The notes beneath the pieces were generated by a model that made no database searches, was not told the DNA's origin, and saw only the letters and a program-made list of their open reading frames with translations. Below, piece by piece: positions 1 through 8,630 of a stretch of DNA of 64,000 nucleotides. This DNA is from Actinoallomurus bryophytorum (GTDB taxonomy: Bacteria; Actinomycetota; Actinomycetes; Streptosporangiales; Streptosporangiaceae): contig NZ_VFOZ01000001.1 in the NCBI RefSeq assembly GCF_006716425.1, forward strand, positions 5,704,001 to 5,768,000, written 5' to 3'. The translations under genes and the position numbers were made by a program. Positions within the stretch are counted from its first letter, which is position 1; each line of letters begins with the position of its first letter.

Positions 1-248
1 GTGGTCAGGATAAGCACCTTCGGGGCGTTCTCGCCCGCGGTGACGAGGCGCGTGGCCGCCAGGCCGTCCATCACCGGCATCCGTACGTCCATCAGGACGA
101 CGTCGGGCCGCTGCTCGGCCGCCTTGGCGACCGCCTCCTCGCCGTTGACGGCCTCCCCGATCACGTGGATGTCGGGCTGGGCGTTCAGCAGGATGGAGAA
201 GCCGGACCGGACCATCCCCTGGTCGTCGGCGATGAGCACGCGGATCAT
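1..248 (-). CDS. NarL/LuxR-type response regulator, receiver domain (partial)
   Basis: Only the N-terminal 82 codons are in the window; the rest runs off the left edge. The protein starts MIRVLIADDQ, with the acidic pair D8-D9 of a CheY-like receiver, and carries the phospho-acceptor Asp in VVLMDVRMPVMDG near residue 53. The start codon overlaps the stop of the upstream histidine kinase by four bases (ATGA), so the two are translationally coupled and form a two-component system. The pairing with a HisKA_3-type kinase predicts a C-terminal LuxR helix-turn-helix, which cannot be seen here. Confidence 0.9.
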   Translation of the reverse strand, partial: MIRVLIADDQGMVRSGFSILLNAQPDIHVIGEAVNGEEAVAKAAEQRPDVVLMDVRMPVMDGLAATRLVTAGENAPKVLILT

Positions 249-1435
249 GTGGAGGCCTTCTCGTACGGGAGGACGGCGGTGACGGCGAAACCGCCGTCGG
301 GTTCGGGACCCGCGGACAGTTCGCCATCGAGCATGATCACACGCTCACGCATGCCGACGAGACCGTGGCCGCCACCGCTCATGCCGGCCGGAGGTGGTTC
401 GGTGCCGGGGCCGTTGACCACCCGCAGCCGCAGCTCGGCGGTGCCGTACGCGATGTCGACGGACACGGCGGCTCCCGGCGCGTGCTTCATCGCGTTGCTC
501 AGCGCCTCCTGGAGGATGCGGTGCGCCGACAGCGCCACGCCCTGTGGCAGCGCGGGCGCCTCGCCGGACACCGACACGTCGATCGTGAGACCGCCGCCGC
601 GCGCCGAGGCGAGCACCTCCTCCAGCCGCTCCAGGCCGGGCTGGGGTGCGGTCTGCGGCGAGTCGCCGGTGCGCAGGACGCCCAGGACACGGCGGAGCTC
701 GGTCAGTCCTTCCAGGGCGCTGGACCGGATGTCGGCGAAGCTCTCGGCCAGCTCGGGCGGGGGATCGGTCACCTTGTACGGCGCGGCCTCGGCCTGGATC
801 GCGATGACCGACATGTGATGGGCGACGACGTCGTGCAGCTCGCGTGCGATCCGCTGGCGTTCTTCCAGCACGGCCGTCTCGGCGTCGTGGCGGGCCTCCT
901 GGTCGGCGAGGGCCTGCCGGGTGGAGCGGCGGACGCGTACGAGGTGGCCCAGGAGGAGGGGGATCATCATGGGCAGCGCCACGGCGGCGCTCTGCTGGTC
1001 GAGCGCGGCGGCGCCGAAGACGGTCACCGCGGCCGCCGTGACCGTGACCCGGTTTCCGCCCCGGACGGCGACGGCGTACAGGCACAGGAGGTACACCGCG
1101 ACCGCACCGGGGATGTAGGGCCCCGAGATGTCGCGGTGCGGGGTGAAGATGAGCGCGCTGATCGTGATCGCCGCGACGGAGCACAGCCAGGCGGTGAGAG
1201 GGCGCCGGTCGCGCAGGACCAGCGGCGCCGCGGTCGTGACCGAGACCAGGAGGACCAGCACACCGGCGCCGTGGTGGCCGTGATGGCGGACCTCTGAGGT
1301 CAGGTAGGAATTGTCGGCCAGGAAGGCGACAAGAGTGATCAGCACGTCGAGGGCCGTCACCAGGTCGACCGGGCCGACGCGCAGGCGCGCCCGTATACGG
1401 CCAGGGGGCCGCCGGACGCTCAGGTCATCGGCCAT
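245..1435 (-). CDS. Sensor histidine kinase, HisKA_3/DesK-NarX type
   Basis: This is a 396-aa membrane sensor kinase. The N-terminal half (about residues 23-165) has several hydrophobic segments and no large extracellular domain. The dimerisation/phosphotransfer helix reads ERQRIARELHDVVAHHMSV with the phospho-accepting His at about residue 201. The C-terminal HATPase_c domain ends with the G-box GGGHGLVGMRERV near residue 365. The architecture is the common actinobacterial NarL-partner kinase. It overlaps the response regulator by 4 bp and presumably phosphorylates it. The signal is unknown, since the sensor part is only a bundle of membrane helices. Confidence 0.92.
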   Translation of the reverse strand: MADDLSVRRPPGRIRARLRVGPVDLVTALDVLITLVAFLADNSYLTSEVRHHGHHGAGVLVLLVSVTTAAPLVLRDRRPLTAWLCSVAAITISALIFTPHRDISGPYIPGAVAVYLLCLYAVAVRGGNRVTVTAAAVTVFGAAALDQQSAAVALPMMIPLLLGHLVRVRRSTRQALADQEARHDAETAVLEERQRIARELHDVVAHHMSVIAIQAEAAPYKVTDPPPELAESFADIRSSALEGLTELRRVLGVLRTGDSPQTAPQPGLERLEEVLASARGGGLTIDVSVSGEAPALPQGVALSAHRILQEALSNAMKHAPGAAVSVDIAYGTAELRLRVVNGPGTEPPPAGMSGGGHGLVGMRERVIMLDGELSAGPEPDGGFAVTAVLPYEKAST

Positions 1436-1540
1436 GGACCGAGCCTAGACGCGGCCTCCGACGCCGGCGTCCGCCGCTGGAGCGACCTTCGGAGTGATAC
1501 TCCGGTAGGGGGGCGGGGCCGGGACGTGTAGAAATGGGGC

Positions 1541-2563
1541 ATGGAGCCGGTCGAGGCACTCAAGCGCATCGCGTTCCTGCTGGAGCGGGCGGGCGAGGCG
1601 ACCTATCGCGTACGCGCGTTCCGCCGTGCCGCCGAGACGGCCGCCACGACCTCCGCGGACGACCTCGCGGCCCGCGCACGTGAGGGCACGCTGGAGGGCC
1701 TGCCCGGCGTCGGCAAGGTCACCGCGCTGGTGATCAAGGAGGCGCTCGACGGGGATACCCCGGTCTACCTGCGGCGGCTGGAGGCCACCGAGGGACGGCC
1801 GCTGGACGAGGCCACCGCCGCGCTGCGCGACGCGCTCCGCGGCGACCTGCACACGCACTCGGACTGGTCGGACGGCGGGTCGCCGATCGAGGAGATGGCG
1901 GCGGCGGCGATCGGGCTCGGCCACGACTACATCGCGCTCACCGACCACTCGCCCCGGCTGAAGGTGGCGAACGGCCTGTCGGCCGAGCGGCTGCGGTCGC
2001 AGCTGGATCTCGTCGCCGCGTTCAACAAGGAGCTGGCGCCGTTCCGGATCCTGACCGGCATCGAGTGCGACATCCTCGACGACGGCTCGCTCGACCAGGA
2101 TCCGGACCTGCTCGCCGAGCTCGACGTGGTCGTCGCCAGCGTGCACTCCAAGCTGCGCATGCCCTCGGCCGAGATGACCCCCCGCATGCTGGCCGCGATC
2201 GAGAACCCGCGCGTGAACGTCCTCGGCCACTGCACGGGCCGGATCGTCGCCTCCGGCGGGCGCCGCGGCGGCAAGCGGCCGGAGTCGGAGTTCGACGCCG
2301 AACAGATCTTCGCCGCCTGCGTACGGCACGACGTCGCGGTGGAGATCAACTCCCGGCCGGACCGGCAGGACCCGCCGAAGCGGCTGCTGCGCCCGGCGCT
2401 GGAGGCGGGCTGCCGGTTCGCGATCGACTCCGACGCGCACGCCCCCGGGCAGCTCGACTGGCAGCCGTTCGGCTGCGAGCGCGCCGCCCGGTGCGGCGTC
2501 GAGCCGGAGCGCGTCGTGAACACGATGAGCCTCGAAGACCTGCTCGCCTGGGCCGCCAAGTGA
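1541..2563 (+). CDS. PolX-like PHP-domain phosphoesterase
   Basis: A 340-aa protein with two parts. Residues 1-85 resemble the helix-hairpin-helix region of PolX polymerases (AFLLERAGEATYRVRAFRRA, then GLPGVGKVTALVIKEAL). Residues about 100-340 are a PHP metal-dependent phosphoesterase domain, with GDLHTHSDWSDGG, YIALTDHSP, TGIECDIL, VVASVHSKL, LGHCTGR, VEINSRPDR and DSDAHAPGQLD supplying the usual His/Asp/Glu ligands. The polymerase palm of full-length PolX is absent, so a DNA-repair nuclease or phosphatase is more likely than a polymerase. It stands alone, divergent from the two-component system. Confidence 0.88.
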   Translation: MEPVEALKRIAFLLERAGEATYRVRAFRRAAETAATTSADDLAARAREGTLEGLPGVGKVTALVIKEALDGDTPVYLRRLEATEGRPLDEATAALRDALRGDLHTHSDWSDGGSPIEEMAAAAIGLGHDYIALTDHSPRLKVANGLSAERLRSQLDLVAAFNKELAPFRILTGIECDILDDGSLDQDPDLLAELDVVVASVHSKLRMPSAEMTPRMLAAIENPRVNVLGHCTGRIVASGGRRGGKRPESEFDAEQIFAACVRHDVAVEINSRPDRQDPPKRLLRPALEAGCRFAIDSDAHAPGQLDWQPFGCERAARCGVEPERVVNTMSLEDLLAWAAK

Positions 2564-2705
2564 TGTCGCCGCAGGTGAACGCCCTCATCGCCCGGCCGGC
2601 GCCCTAGCCGGGGAACGCCGTCCGATCCGGTAGTGGCACGGATACACGCAGGCAACATGCCCGAAATGTCGGTAAGGCACCCTGTCCGGCAGGGAGGTGA
2701 GCGCG

Positions 2706-3329
2706 ATGACGCTGTTGCGCATACGAATCAAACTGCCGGACCGGCCGGGATCGCTCGGAACGGTCGCCCGCACTCTGGGCGCCGCCGGCGCCGACATCGT
2801 TCAGGTGGTGGTGCTGGAGCGCGCCGCCGGCCGCGCCGTCGACGACGTCACGGTCACCTGGCCGGACGGCGCCTCGCTCGACGTCCTGTGTGACGCGCTG
2901 TGCTCGGCCCGCGGCGTGGTGGTCGATGGTGTCTGGCGTACGAGTGAGGCGCCGGGGGTCTTCGCCGACGTCGAGGTCGTGGGCCAGATGGCCGCGAACC
3001 CGCCGAACGGGGTCGTCGCGCTGGTCGAGGCGGTACCCAAGATCTTCGGTGCCGACTGGGCGGCGATGCTGACGCCGGACGGCACGGTCGTGCACGCGAG
3101 CTGGCAGGCCCCCGACCCGGTGCCTCCACCGCCCCTTCCGCTCCCGTCCGGACGCGCCTTCACCGGCGACGACGGCGTGCGGTACGCCTGCGTGCCGGTC
3201 GGCGGCGCGACCCAGACGCTGCTGCTGGCGCGCGTGGCCGCCCCGCCGTTCCACCGGACCGAGATCGAACGGCTGATCCAGCTGGCGACCGCGGCCGAGG
3301 CCGTATTGGGCGTTTCCGCCGCGGCGTGA
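2706..3329 (+). CDS. ACT domain-containing protein
   Basis: A 207-aa cytoplasmic protein that begins with an ACT fold (TLLRIRIKLPDRPGSLGTVA, residues 2-70), the ligand-binding module of amino-acid regulatory proteins. The rest (about 80-205) looks like a GAF-type sensory fold and ends in a helix rich in Glu/Ala. I chose the ATG at 2706 because GGGAGG lies at the right distance; a GTG at 2697 overlaps that Shine-Dalgarno sequence. It is followed after 13 bp by the CDF transporter gene, so the two may be co-transcribed. The ligand is not known. Confidence 0.8.
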   Translation: MTLLRIRIKLPDRPGSLGTVARTLGAAGADIVQVVVLERAAGRAVDDVTVTWPDGASLDVLCDALCSARGVVVDGVWRTSEAPGVFADVEVVGQMAANPPNGVVALVEAVPKIFGADWAAMLTPDGTVVHASWQAPDPVPPPPLPLPSGRAFTGDDGVRYACVPVGGATQTLLLARVAAPPFHRTEIERLIQLATAAEAVLGVSAAA

Positions 3330-3342
3330 CACGCTATGGCGC

Positions 3343-4338
3343 GTGGCGAATGAACAAAGGGGTCGGCTGACCGTCCTGCTGGCGCTGGCCGCCAACCTGG
3401 GTATCGCCCTGGCCAAGACGTTCGCCGCCGTGATCACCGGCTCGGCGGCGATGGCCGCCGAGGCCGGGCACTCCTACGTGGACACGATCAACGAGGTGCT
3501 CCTGCTCACCGCGCTGCGGCGCAGCGAGCGCCCGGCCGACTCCCGGCACCCGTTCGGGCATGGGCCCGAACGCTACTTCTGGTCGCTGCTCGTCGCCGTC
3601 TGCATCTTCGGGATGGGCGCCCTGTTCGCGTTCCTGCAGGGCGTCGGCGCACTGCTGGGCAAGGGCGCCGAGGAGGCCAGCCCGCTCGTCGGCTACATCG
3701 TGCTGGCGGTCTCGGCCGTGCTGGAGGCCCTCTCGTGGAAACAGGCGTACAAGGAGACACGGGAGCACGCACGTGAGCGTGGCCAGGGCTTCCTGGACTT
3801 CCTCCGCACGACCGACGACCCGACCGCCAAGTCGGTGCTGTTCGAGGACTCGGCGGCGCTTCTCGGCATCGTGTTCGCGGCAGCCGGACTGGCCGCGCAC
3901 CAGCTGACCGGCTCCGCCTTCGGCGACGGCATCGCGTCGATACTCATCGGCCTCATGCTCACGCTCGTCGCCTTCCTGCTGGGCCGCACCAACCGGGAGC
4001 TGCTCATCGGCCGCCAGGCCCGCCCGGCGGTGCTCGACGGCATGCGCGACATGCTCGACGGTGCGCCCGAGGTGGAGATGGTCGTCGACCTCATGACGAT
4101 GAACGTCGGCACCGACCAGCTCCTCGTCTGCGCCCGGCTGGACTTCGACGACTCGCTGGGAGCGGCCGACGTCGAGCGTGCGTGCGCACGGCTGGACGGC
4201 GAGCTGCACGACAAGTACAACGAGGTCTACGAGGTGTTCCTCGAACCCGTTCCGCGCGACGACCCTGGCCTGCGCGAACGCGTCATGGCGCGGTACGGCC
4301 GGGCGGCCGACCACCACTACCGCCGCGAACGCGGTTAG
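3343..4338 (+). CDS. Cation diffusion facilitator family transporter
   Basis: A 331-aa membrane protein of the CDF family. Helix II carries the metal-site motif as AAEAGHSYVDTINEVLLL (the family usually has xxxDxxHS at this site), followed by SRHPFGHGPERYFWSLL, the signature loop of CDF proteins. Helix V carries the second metal motif SVLFEDSAALLG. The C-terminal cytoplasmic ferredoxin-like domain occupies residues about 230-320. CDF proteins export Zn, Co, Fe or Mn divalent ions in exchange for protons; the substrate is not evident. The GTG start directly follows the ACT gene. Confidence 0.9.
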   Translation: MANEQRGRLTVLLALAANLGIALAKTFAAVITGSAAMAAEAGHSYVDTINEVLLLTALRRSERPADSRHPFGHGPERYFWSLLVAVCIFGMGALFAFLQGVGALLGKGAEEASPLVGYIVLAVSAVLEALSWKQAYKETREHARERGQGFLDFLRTTDDPTAKSVLFEDSAALLGIVFAAAGLAAHQLTGSAFGDGIASILIGLMLTLVAFLLGRTNRELLIGRQARPAVLDGMRDMLDGAPEVEMVVDLMTMNVGTDQLLVCARLDFDDSLGAADVERACARLDGELHDKYNEVYEVFLEPVPRDDPGLRERVMARYGRAADHHYRRERG

Positions 4339-4382
4339 CGACTTAGGCGGCGAATGTCGGTATCGGGGCCTAACGTCGGGGC

Positions 4383-5087
4383 GTGAACCGTACCGACCGG
4401 CTCTACGCGATCGTCGAAGAACTCCGCGCGAGCGCCCCCGGTCGCCGCAGCGCCCGCGCGCTCGCCGGCCGTTTCGAGGTCAGCGTGCGCACGATCGAGC
4501 GGGACGTGAGCGCGCTCCAGCAGGCCGGTGTACCGATCTACGCCGACACCGGACGGGGCGGCGGCTACGCGCTCGACAAGACCCGCACACTACCCCCAAT
4601 GAACTTCACCCCGGCCGAGGCGGTCGCCGTCGGCATCGCGCTGGGCAGGTCCGGAGGGGCGCCCTTCGCGAAGTCCGCGCGTACGGCGCTCCTCAAGATC
4701 GTGGCCGCGATGTCCGCCGCCGACGGCGCCGAGGCGCGCAAGCTGGCCGAGCGGATCCACTTCCTCGTGCGCGAGGAGGAGGCCGAGCGGGCCTCCGTGC
4801 CGGCCGTCGTGGAGGAGGCCGTCGCGATGCGTCAGGTGCTGCGGCTGTCCTACGTCGACCGCAACGGGGCGGCGACCGAACGCGACGTCGAACCCGTCGC
4901 GTTCGTGTCCGGGTCTCGCGAGTGGTACCTCATCGGCTGGTGCCGGCTGCGCGAGGGACCACGGCTGTTCCGCGCCGACCGGATTCGGCGGGCGTCCCTG
5001 CTGGATGAGATCGCTCCGGCACGCGACTTCGGCGAGATGGCGCCGAAGGTCCCCGACCTCGTCGCGCACGCGCTCGAACTCGGTTGA
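4383..5087 (+). CDS. YafY/WYL-type transcriptional regulator
   Basis: A 234-aa DNA-binding regulator. An N-terminal winged helix (residues 1-60, with SVRTIERDVSALQQAGVPIY as recognition helix and wing) is followed by a WYL-type sensing domain. The diagnostic tail is EWYLIGWCRLREGPRLFRAD, where GSREWYLIGW supplies the WYL motif. WYL domains bind nucleic acid or small ligands and frequently control stress and defence genes. The next gene downstream in the same direction is a VOC protein 80 bp away, the common YafY-glyoxalase pairing in actinomycetes. The GTG start at 4383 has no clear ribosome binding site. Confidence 0.88.
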   Translation: MNRTDRLYAIVEELRASAPGRRSARALAGRFEVSVRTIERDVSALQQAGVPIYADTGRGGGYALDKTRTLPPMNFTPAEAVAVGIALGRSGGAPFAKSARTALLKIVAAMSAADGAEARKLAERIHFLVREEEAERASVPAVVEEAVAMRQVLRLSYVDRNGAATERDVEPVAFVSGSREWYLIGWCRLREGPRLFRADRIRRASLLDEIAPARDFGEMAPKVPDLVAHALELG

Positions 5088-5167
5088 TCTTCCGTGGAAA
5101 CACCGACATAGGGCTGTCGCCCGACGGCGGGATCGTGGGGGCGTTCCACACGAATCCGGAAGGGCGA

Positions 5168-5527
5168 ATGATGAACGACAACTCGGTGGGCTGGTTCGAG
5201 GTCGGGACGGACAGGCCGGAGGACGCCAGGAGCTTCTACGGGGAGCTGTTCGGCTGGACGTTCGCGAACGGCCCGAAGTACAGCGAGGTCACCACACCGG
5301 GCGTACCCCACCCGACCGGCGGCATCGCCGACACCGGCGGGGAGTTCCCCGCCTACGCGATCTTCTATGTCGTCGTGCGGGACGTCGCGGCCACCCTGGC
5401 CAGGGCCGAGTCGCTCGGAGGAAAGATCGTGACGCCGCCGGCCACATCACCGGACGGCTTGGTCTCCGCGCGGCTGGAGGACTCGACCGGCAGCCTCTTC
5501 GGCGTCTTCTCCCCGCCGGGGGCCTGA
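5168..5527 (+). CDS. VOC (glyoxalase/bleomycin resistance-like) protein
   Basis: A 119-aa protein of the vicinal oxygen chelate fold, with the two beta-alpha-beta-beta-beta modules compressed into one short chain: NSVGWFEVGTDRPEDARSFY then GELFGWTF at the start and LEDSTGSLFGVFSPP at the end. I start it at ATG 5168, preceded by a purine-rich GGAAGGG. Upstream in-frame extension to 5084 gives a sequence unlike the family. The substrate is unknown. It lies downstream of the WYL regulator and converges on the LAL regulator across a shared hairpin. Confidence 0.85.
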   Translation: MMNDNSVGWFEVGTDRPEDARSFYGELFGWTFANGPKYSEVTTPGVPHPTGGIADTGGEFPAYAIFYVVVRDVAATLARAESLGGKIVTPPATSPDGLVSARLEDSTGSLFGVFSPPGA

Positions 5528-5541
5528 TCATCGGCGCGTGG

Positions 5542-5567
5542 GTGGACGCGTCGCCGTGCGCGTCCAC
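5542..5567. terminator. Bidirectional hairpin between VOC and LAL genes
   Basis: A perfect 9-bp inverted repeat, GTGGACGCG then an 8-nt loop then CGCGTCCAC, sits exactly between two convergent stop codons, so it can terminate both transcripts. There is no clear T run, as is usual in high-GC actinomycetes. Confidence 0.6.
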
Positions 5568-8345
5568 TCAGCGGTCGAGTGCCGCCTTCAGCTGCTGCCT
5601 GGAGTCGATCTCCAGCTTGCGGTAGGCGCTGGTGAGATGGACCTCGACCGTGCGTTTGCTGACGAAGAGCGTCTGCGCGATCTCGCGGTTCGTGGCGCCG
5701 TCCGCGGCGAGGCGCGCGACGCGGAGCTCACTGGCGGTCAGGGCGTCCGGGCCGGTGAGGAGCTCGCGGCGGGGGCGGGCTCCGGTGGCGGCCAGTTCTT
5801 CGGTCGCGCGGGTGGCGAGCGGGCGGGCGCCGCAGCGGGCGGCGAGGTCCAGGCCGCCGCGCAGAAAGTGCTGCGCGTCGGTGCGGTGACCGGCCCTGCG
5901 CAGGGCGCCGCCGTAGTCGACCAGCGAGCGCGCGCGTACGAGCTCGGCCTGTGAGTCCTCCAGCACCGCGACGGACTCCTCCAGGTGCGCGAGGCCACGC
6001 GGGCCGCCCTCGATCAGGCCTACGGCGCGCTGGGCGATGCCGATCGCCCGCGCGGCGCCGAACCGCAGGGCGAGCTCCAGGTCCTCGGTCGCCAGCTCCA
6101 GTGCCGCCGCGGGTTCGCCGAGGGACAGGTGGGCCAGGGCGGCGTCCGATCGCCAGTCCGCGAAGTTGGGGTTGGTGTAACCCGGCACACGGAGCGCGTC
6201 GCCGCAGGTCCGCAGGTCGGCCAGTGCCTCGCGCGGGCGGTTCTGCCGTAACCGCAGCCTGCCGCGGGCCAGGTACACGAAGTGCGCGATGAGCGACCCG
6301 ACCTGGTCCTCGGCCTCGAGACCGCGCTCGGCCAGGATGGTCTGCGCCTCCGCGGTCGCGCCCTGCTCGACCAGCGCCTCGACGAGTACGGCCGCCGCCA
6401 GCGGGAGCTCACGCGCGTCGTCGACGACGTGCAGGGCGAGCGAGGCCCGGCCGTCGGCCTCGGCGTCGCGCAGGTGCCCGGCGTGGATCGCGGTACGCGA
6501 GCGGAGTATCGCGAGATAACGGAACTCCGCCGCGTCCCCACGGGCACGGGCGCCGTCGATGCCGCGGTCCAGCAGCGCGAAGGCGTCGGAGTGCCGGTCG
6601 GCGATCGCCAACGCGGTGGAGGCGAAGTTGACCAGCAACCACCCGTCACGCCGGGGAAGCGGGCCGTCCGTGGCCCGTGCGGCCAGCTCCGCCACGTCGG
6701 CCGCCGGACGGTCGCCCGTGGCGCACGCGCCGAAGGCCAGGCAGGACAGGATCATCCGGTCCGTCTCGGTACCACCGGTCGCCTGGGCGGCCAGCCGGTC
6801 CAACCTGCCGATCCACATCGCGGGGGGTTCCATCGCCGCGAAGTTGGCCATCGCGAGCGCGGCCTGCAGCCGCAGGGGAAGCTCCGAGTCGAGGTCCCCG
6901 ATCGTACGGCGGGCGCGCTCGAAGGTCTCCCTGGCCACGTCGTACCGGCCGGTCTGCACCATGAACACCCCGAGCTCCAGGGCCAGCTCGCCGCGTACGA
7001 GCGGCTCTTCGGAGAGGTCGAACGCGGTGCGCAACTCCTCGGCGGCCTCGGCCGGGCGGTTGACCATCCCCAGGACGCGGCCCAGATCGGCGTGGAGACG
7101 ACCACGCTCGGCCATCGCGGGCGGCTCGGCCAGGGCCCGGTCGAGCAGGACCGCGGCGGTCTCGGGCGCACCACGGGCGAGCGCGCCGTCGGCGGCGGTA
7201 CGCAGCGCGTCGACCACGAAGGGATCGGACTCGGGCTCGGCGACGAGCAGGTGCGGCGCGATGAGCTCCGCGGACGTGCCGTCCGCGGCGAGGATCAACG
7301 CCGCACGCTTGTGGTCCGTGGCGCGCTGCACCTCGCTCCCGTCGGCGTACACGGCGGTGCGTACGAGGGGGTGCACGAAGTCGATGGGGCGGGCCCCGGT
7401 GACGATCGACTCCCTTACTAACGCGTCGACGATCTCGGCGGCCTCGGCCCGCTCGACCTCCGCGAGCCGCGCCAGCCGCCGCAGCCCGTCGACCGGCCCG
7501 AGGACGGCCAGCGCGCGGGCGAGGCGTACGGCCCCGGGTCCCAGCCCGGCGAGGCGGGCGAGCACGGCACGGGAGATGGTCTGCGGGCTCAGGTCGGCCA
7601 CGCGTTCGGCCTCGGCCGCCACCGGCCGTACGCGGTCGCTCCGCAGGCTGGTGAGGACCTCGGCGAGCAGGAAGGGATTACCGCCGCTCGCGTGGGCGCA
7701 GGCCCGGCAGAAGGCGTCGTCGGCGGCGTCGGACATCCGCGAGCGTACGACGTGGCCCACGGCCTGCTCACTGAGCGGGCGCAGGCCGAGGACCTCGGGC
7801 TGGATCCCGCTGAGCGCGCGGGTGAGCCCGGAACCGGGCGTACGCGTGCGGCCGGACAGCAACAGGAGGACGGGCAGGTCCGCGACGCGCCGCGCCAGGT
7901 GGGACACGAATCGCAGCGACGCCTCGTCGGCCCAGTGCACGTCGTCGACGGAGAGCAGGAGGGGGCCGTGCTCGGCCAGGTTGGAACACACCCAGTAGAG
8001 CCCGTGGACCATGCTGCCCATGGCCTCCATGCCACCGCCCAGGCCGAACACCGGTGCGGCGAGCGCGGCGGCGCCGGTCAGCAGATCCGGCTCGCCGGGA
8101 CGCAGCGCGGGCTCGAACAGCTGCCGGACGATCGCGAACGGGAGGTCTTTTTCCAGCTCGCCGCCGACAGCCGTGAGAACGCGTACGTCACGGCCGGCCG
8201 CCGACGCGCCCGCCGCCTCCAGCAGCGCGGTCTTGCCGATGCCGGGTGCTCCCTCGACGAGCAGGACCGAACCCTGGCCGGCGCCCGCCCTGGTGAGAAG
8301 GTCGCCGATCCTGGCGATCTCGTGGTCGCGTTCGAACAGCGTCAT
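5568..8345 (-). CDS. LuxR family regulator with AAA/ATPase domain (LAL type)
   Basis: A 925-aa LAL regulator. The N-terminus reads MTLFERDHEIARIGDLL and is followed by Walker A VEGAPGIGKTALLE (about residues 31-44), Walker B LLLSVDDVHWADE, a long helical TPR/MalT-like middle, and a C-terminal LuxR HTH (LTASELRVARLAADGATN, then REIAQTLFVSKRTVEVHLTS). I begin it at the ATG at 8345 because the family starts just before the xxRxxE motif; a GTG at 8411 would add 22 residues unlike homologues. Such regulators activate nearby pathways. Here it is divergent from the 54-aa/Ig-like/209-aa gene group, its best candidate target. Confidence 0.93.
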   Translation of the reverse strand: MTLFERDHEIARIGDLLTRAGAGQGSVLLVEGAPGIGKTALLEAAGASAAGRDVRVLTAVGGELEKDLPFAIVRQLFEPALRPGEPDLLTGAAALAAPVFGLGGGMEAMGSMVHGLYWVCSNLAEHGPLLLSVDDVHWADEASLRFVSHLARRVADLPVLLLLSGRTRTPGSGLTRALSGIQPEVLGLRPLSEQAVGHVVRSRMSDAADDAFCRACAHASGGNPFLLAEVLTSLRSDRVRPVAAEAERVADLSPQTISRAVLARLAGLGPGAVRLARALAVLGPVDGLRRLARLAEVERAEAAEIVDALVRESIVTGARPIDFVHPLVRTAVYADGSEVQRATDHKRAALILAADGTSAELIAPHLLVAEPESDPFVVDALRTAADGALARGAPETAAVLLDRALAEPPAMAERGRLHADLGRVLGMVNRPAEAAEELRTAFDLSEEPLVRGELALELGVFMVQTGRYDVARETFERARRTIGDLDSELPLRLQAALAMANFAAMEPPAMWIGRLDRLAAQATGGTETDRMILSCLAFGACATGDRPAADVAELAARATDGPLPRRDGWLLVNFASTALAIADRHSDAFALLDRGIDGARARGDAAEFRYLAILRSRTAIHAGHLRDAEADGRASLALHVVDDARELPLAAAVLVEALVEQGATAEAQTILAERGLEAEDQVGSLIAHFVYLARGRLRLRQNRPREALADLRTCGDALRVPGYTNPNFADWRSDAALAHLSLGEPAAALELATEDLELALRFGAARAIGIAQRAVGLIEGGPRGLAHLEESVAVLEDSQAELVRARSLVDYGGALRRAGHRTDAQHFLRGGLDLAARCGARPLATRATEELAATGARPRRELLTGPDALTASELRVARLAADGATNREIAQTLFVSKRTVEVHLTSAYRKLEIDSRQQLKAALDR

Positions 8346-8449
8346 CGTCGCTTCCCTCGGTCGCCCACCGGCATGGTGGCCGGTCGGGGAAAACCTTTCG
8401 GTGGTCACCACAATGCGCGACGCACCTCGCCACGGCCACCATGCTTGCC

Positions 8450-8614
8450 ATGAGCATTGAGCCTGAGAACCGCACGCTGCGGGTGGAACTCGACCTGGTC
8501 GTCGGCGCGGAACCCATACGGGGGCGGATCCGCGACCACGTCGGCGTCGAGACGGCGTTCAGCGGCTGGCTCGAACTCATGCAGATCGTCGATCGGGTGC
8601 GATCGACGAGGTAG
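8450..8614 (+). CDS. Small protein, 54 aa, unknown function
   Basis: An open frame MSIEPENRTLRVELDLVVGA then EPIRGRIRDHVGVETAFSGW, ending LELMQIVDRVRSTR. Codon use has the high-GC third positions of a real gene. The pattern of a beta-rich start and a GWLEL helix resembles small conserved actinobacterial proteins often placed beside LuxR-type regulators (from memory, unverified). An in-frame ATG at 8441 is an alternative start. It is divergent from the LAL gene (105 bp apart) and only 16 bp from the next gene, so it probably leads an operon of three. Confidence 0.65.
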   Translation: MSIEPENRTLRVELDLVVGAEPIRGRIRDHVGVETAFSGWLELMQIVDRVRSTR

Positions 8615-8630
8615 ACGAGGGGGCTGCATC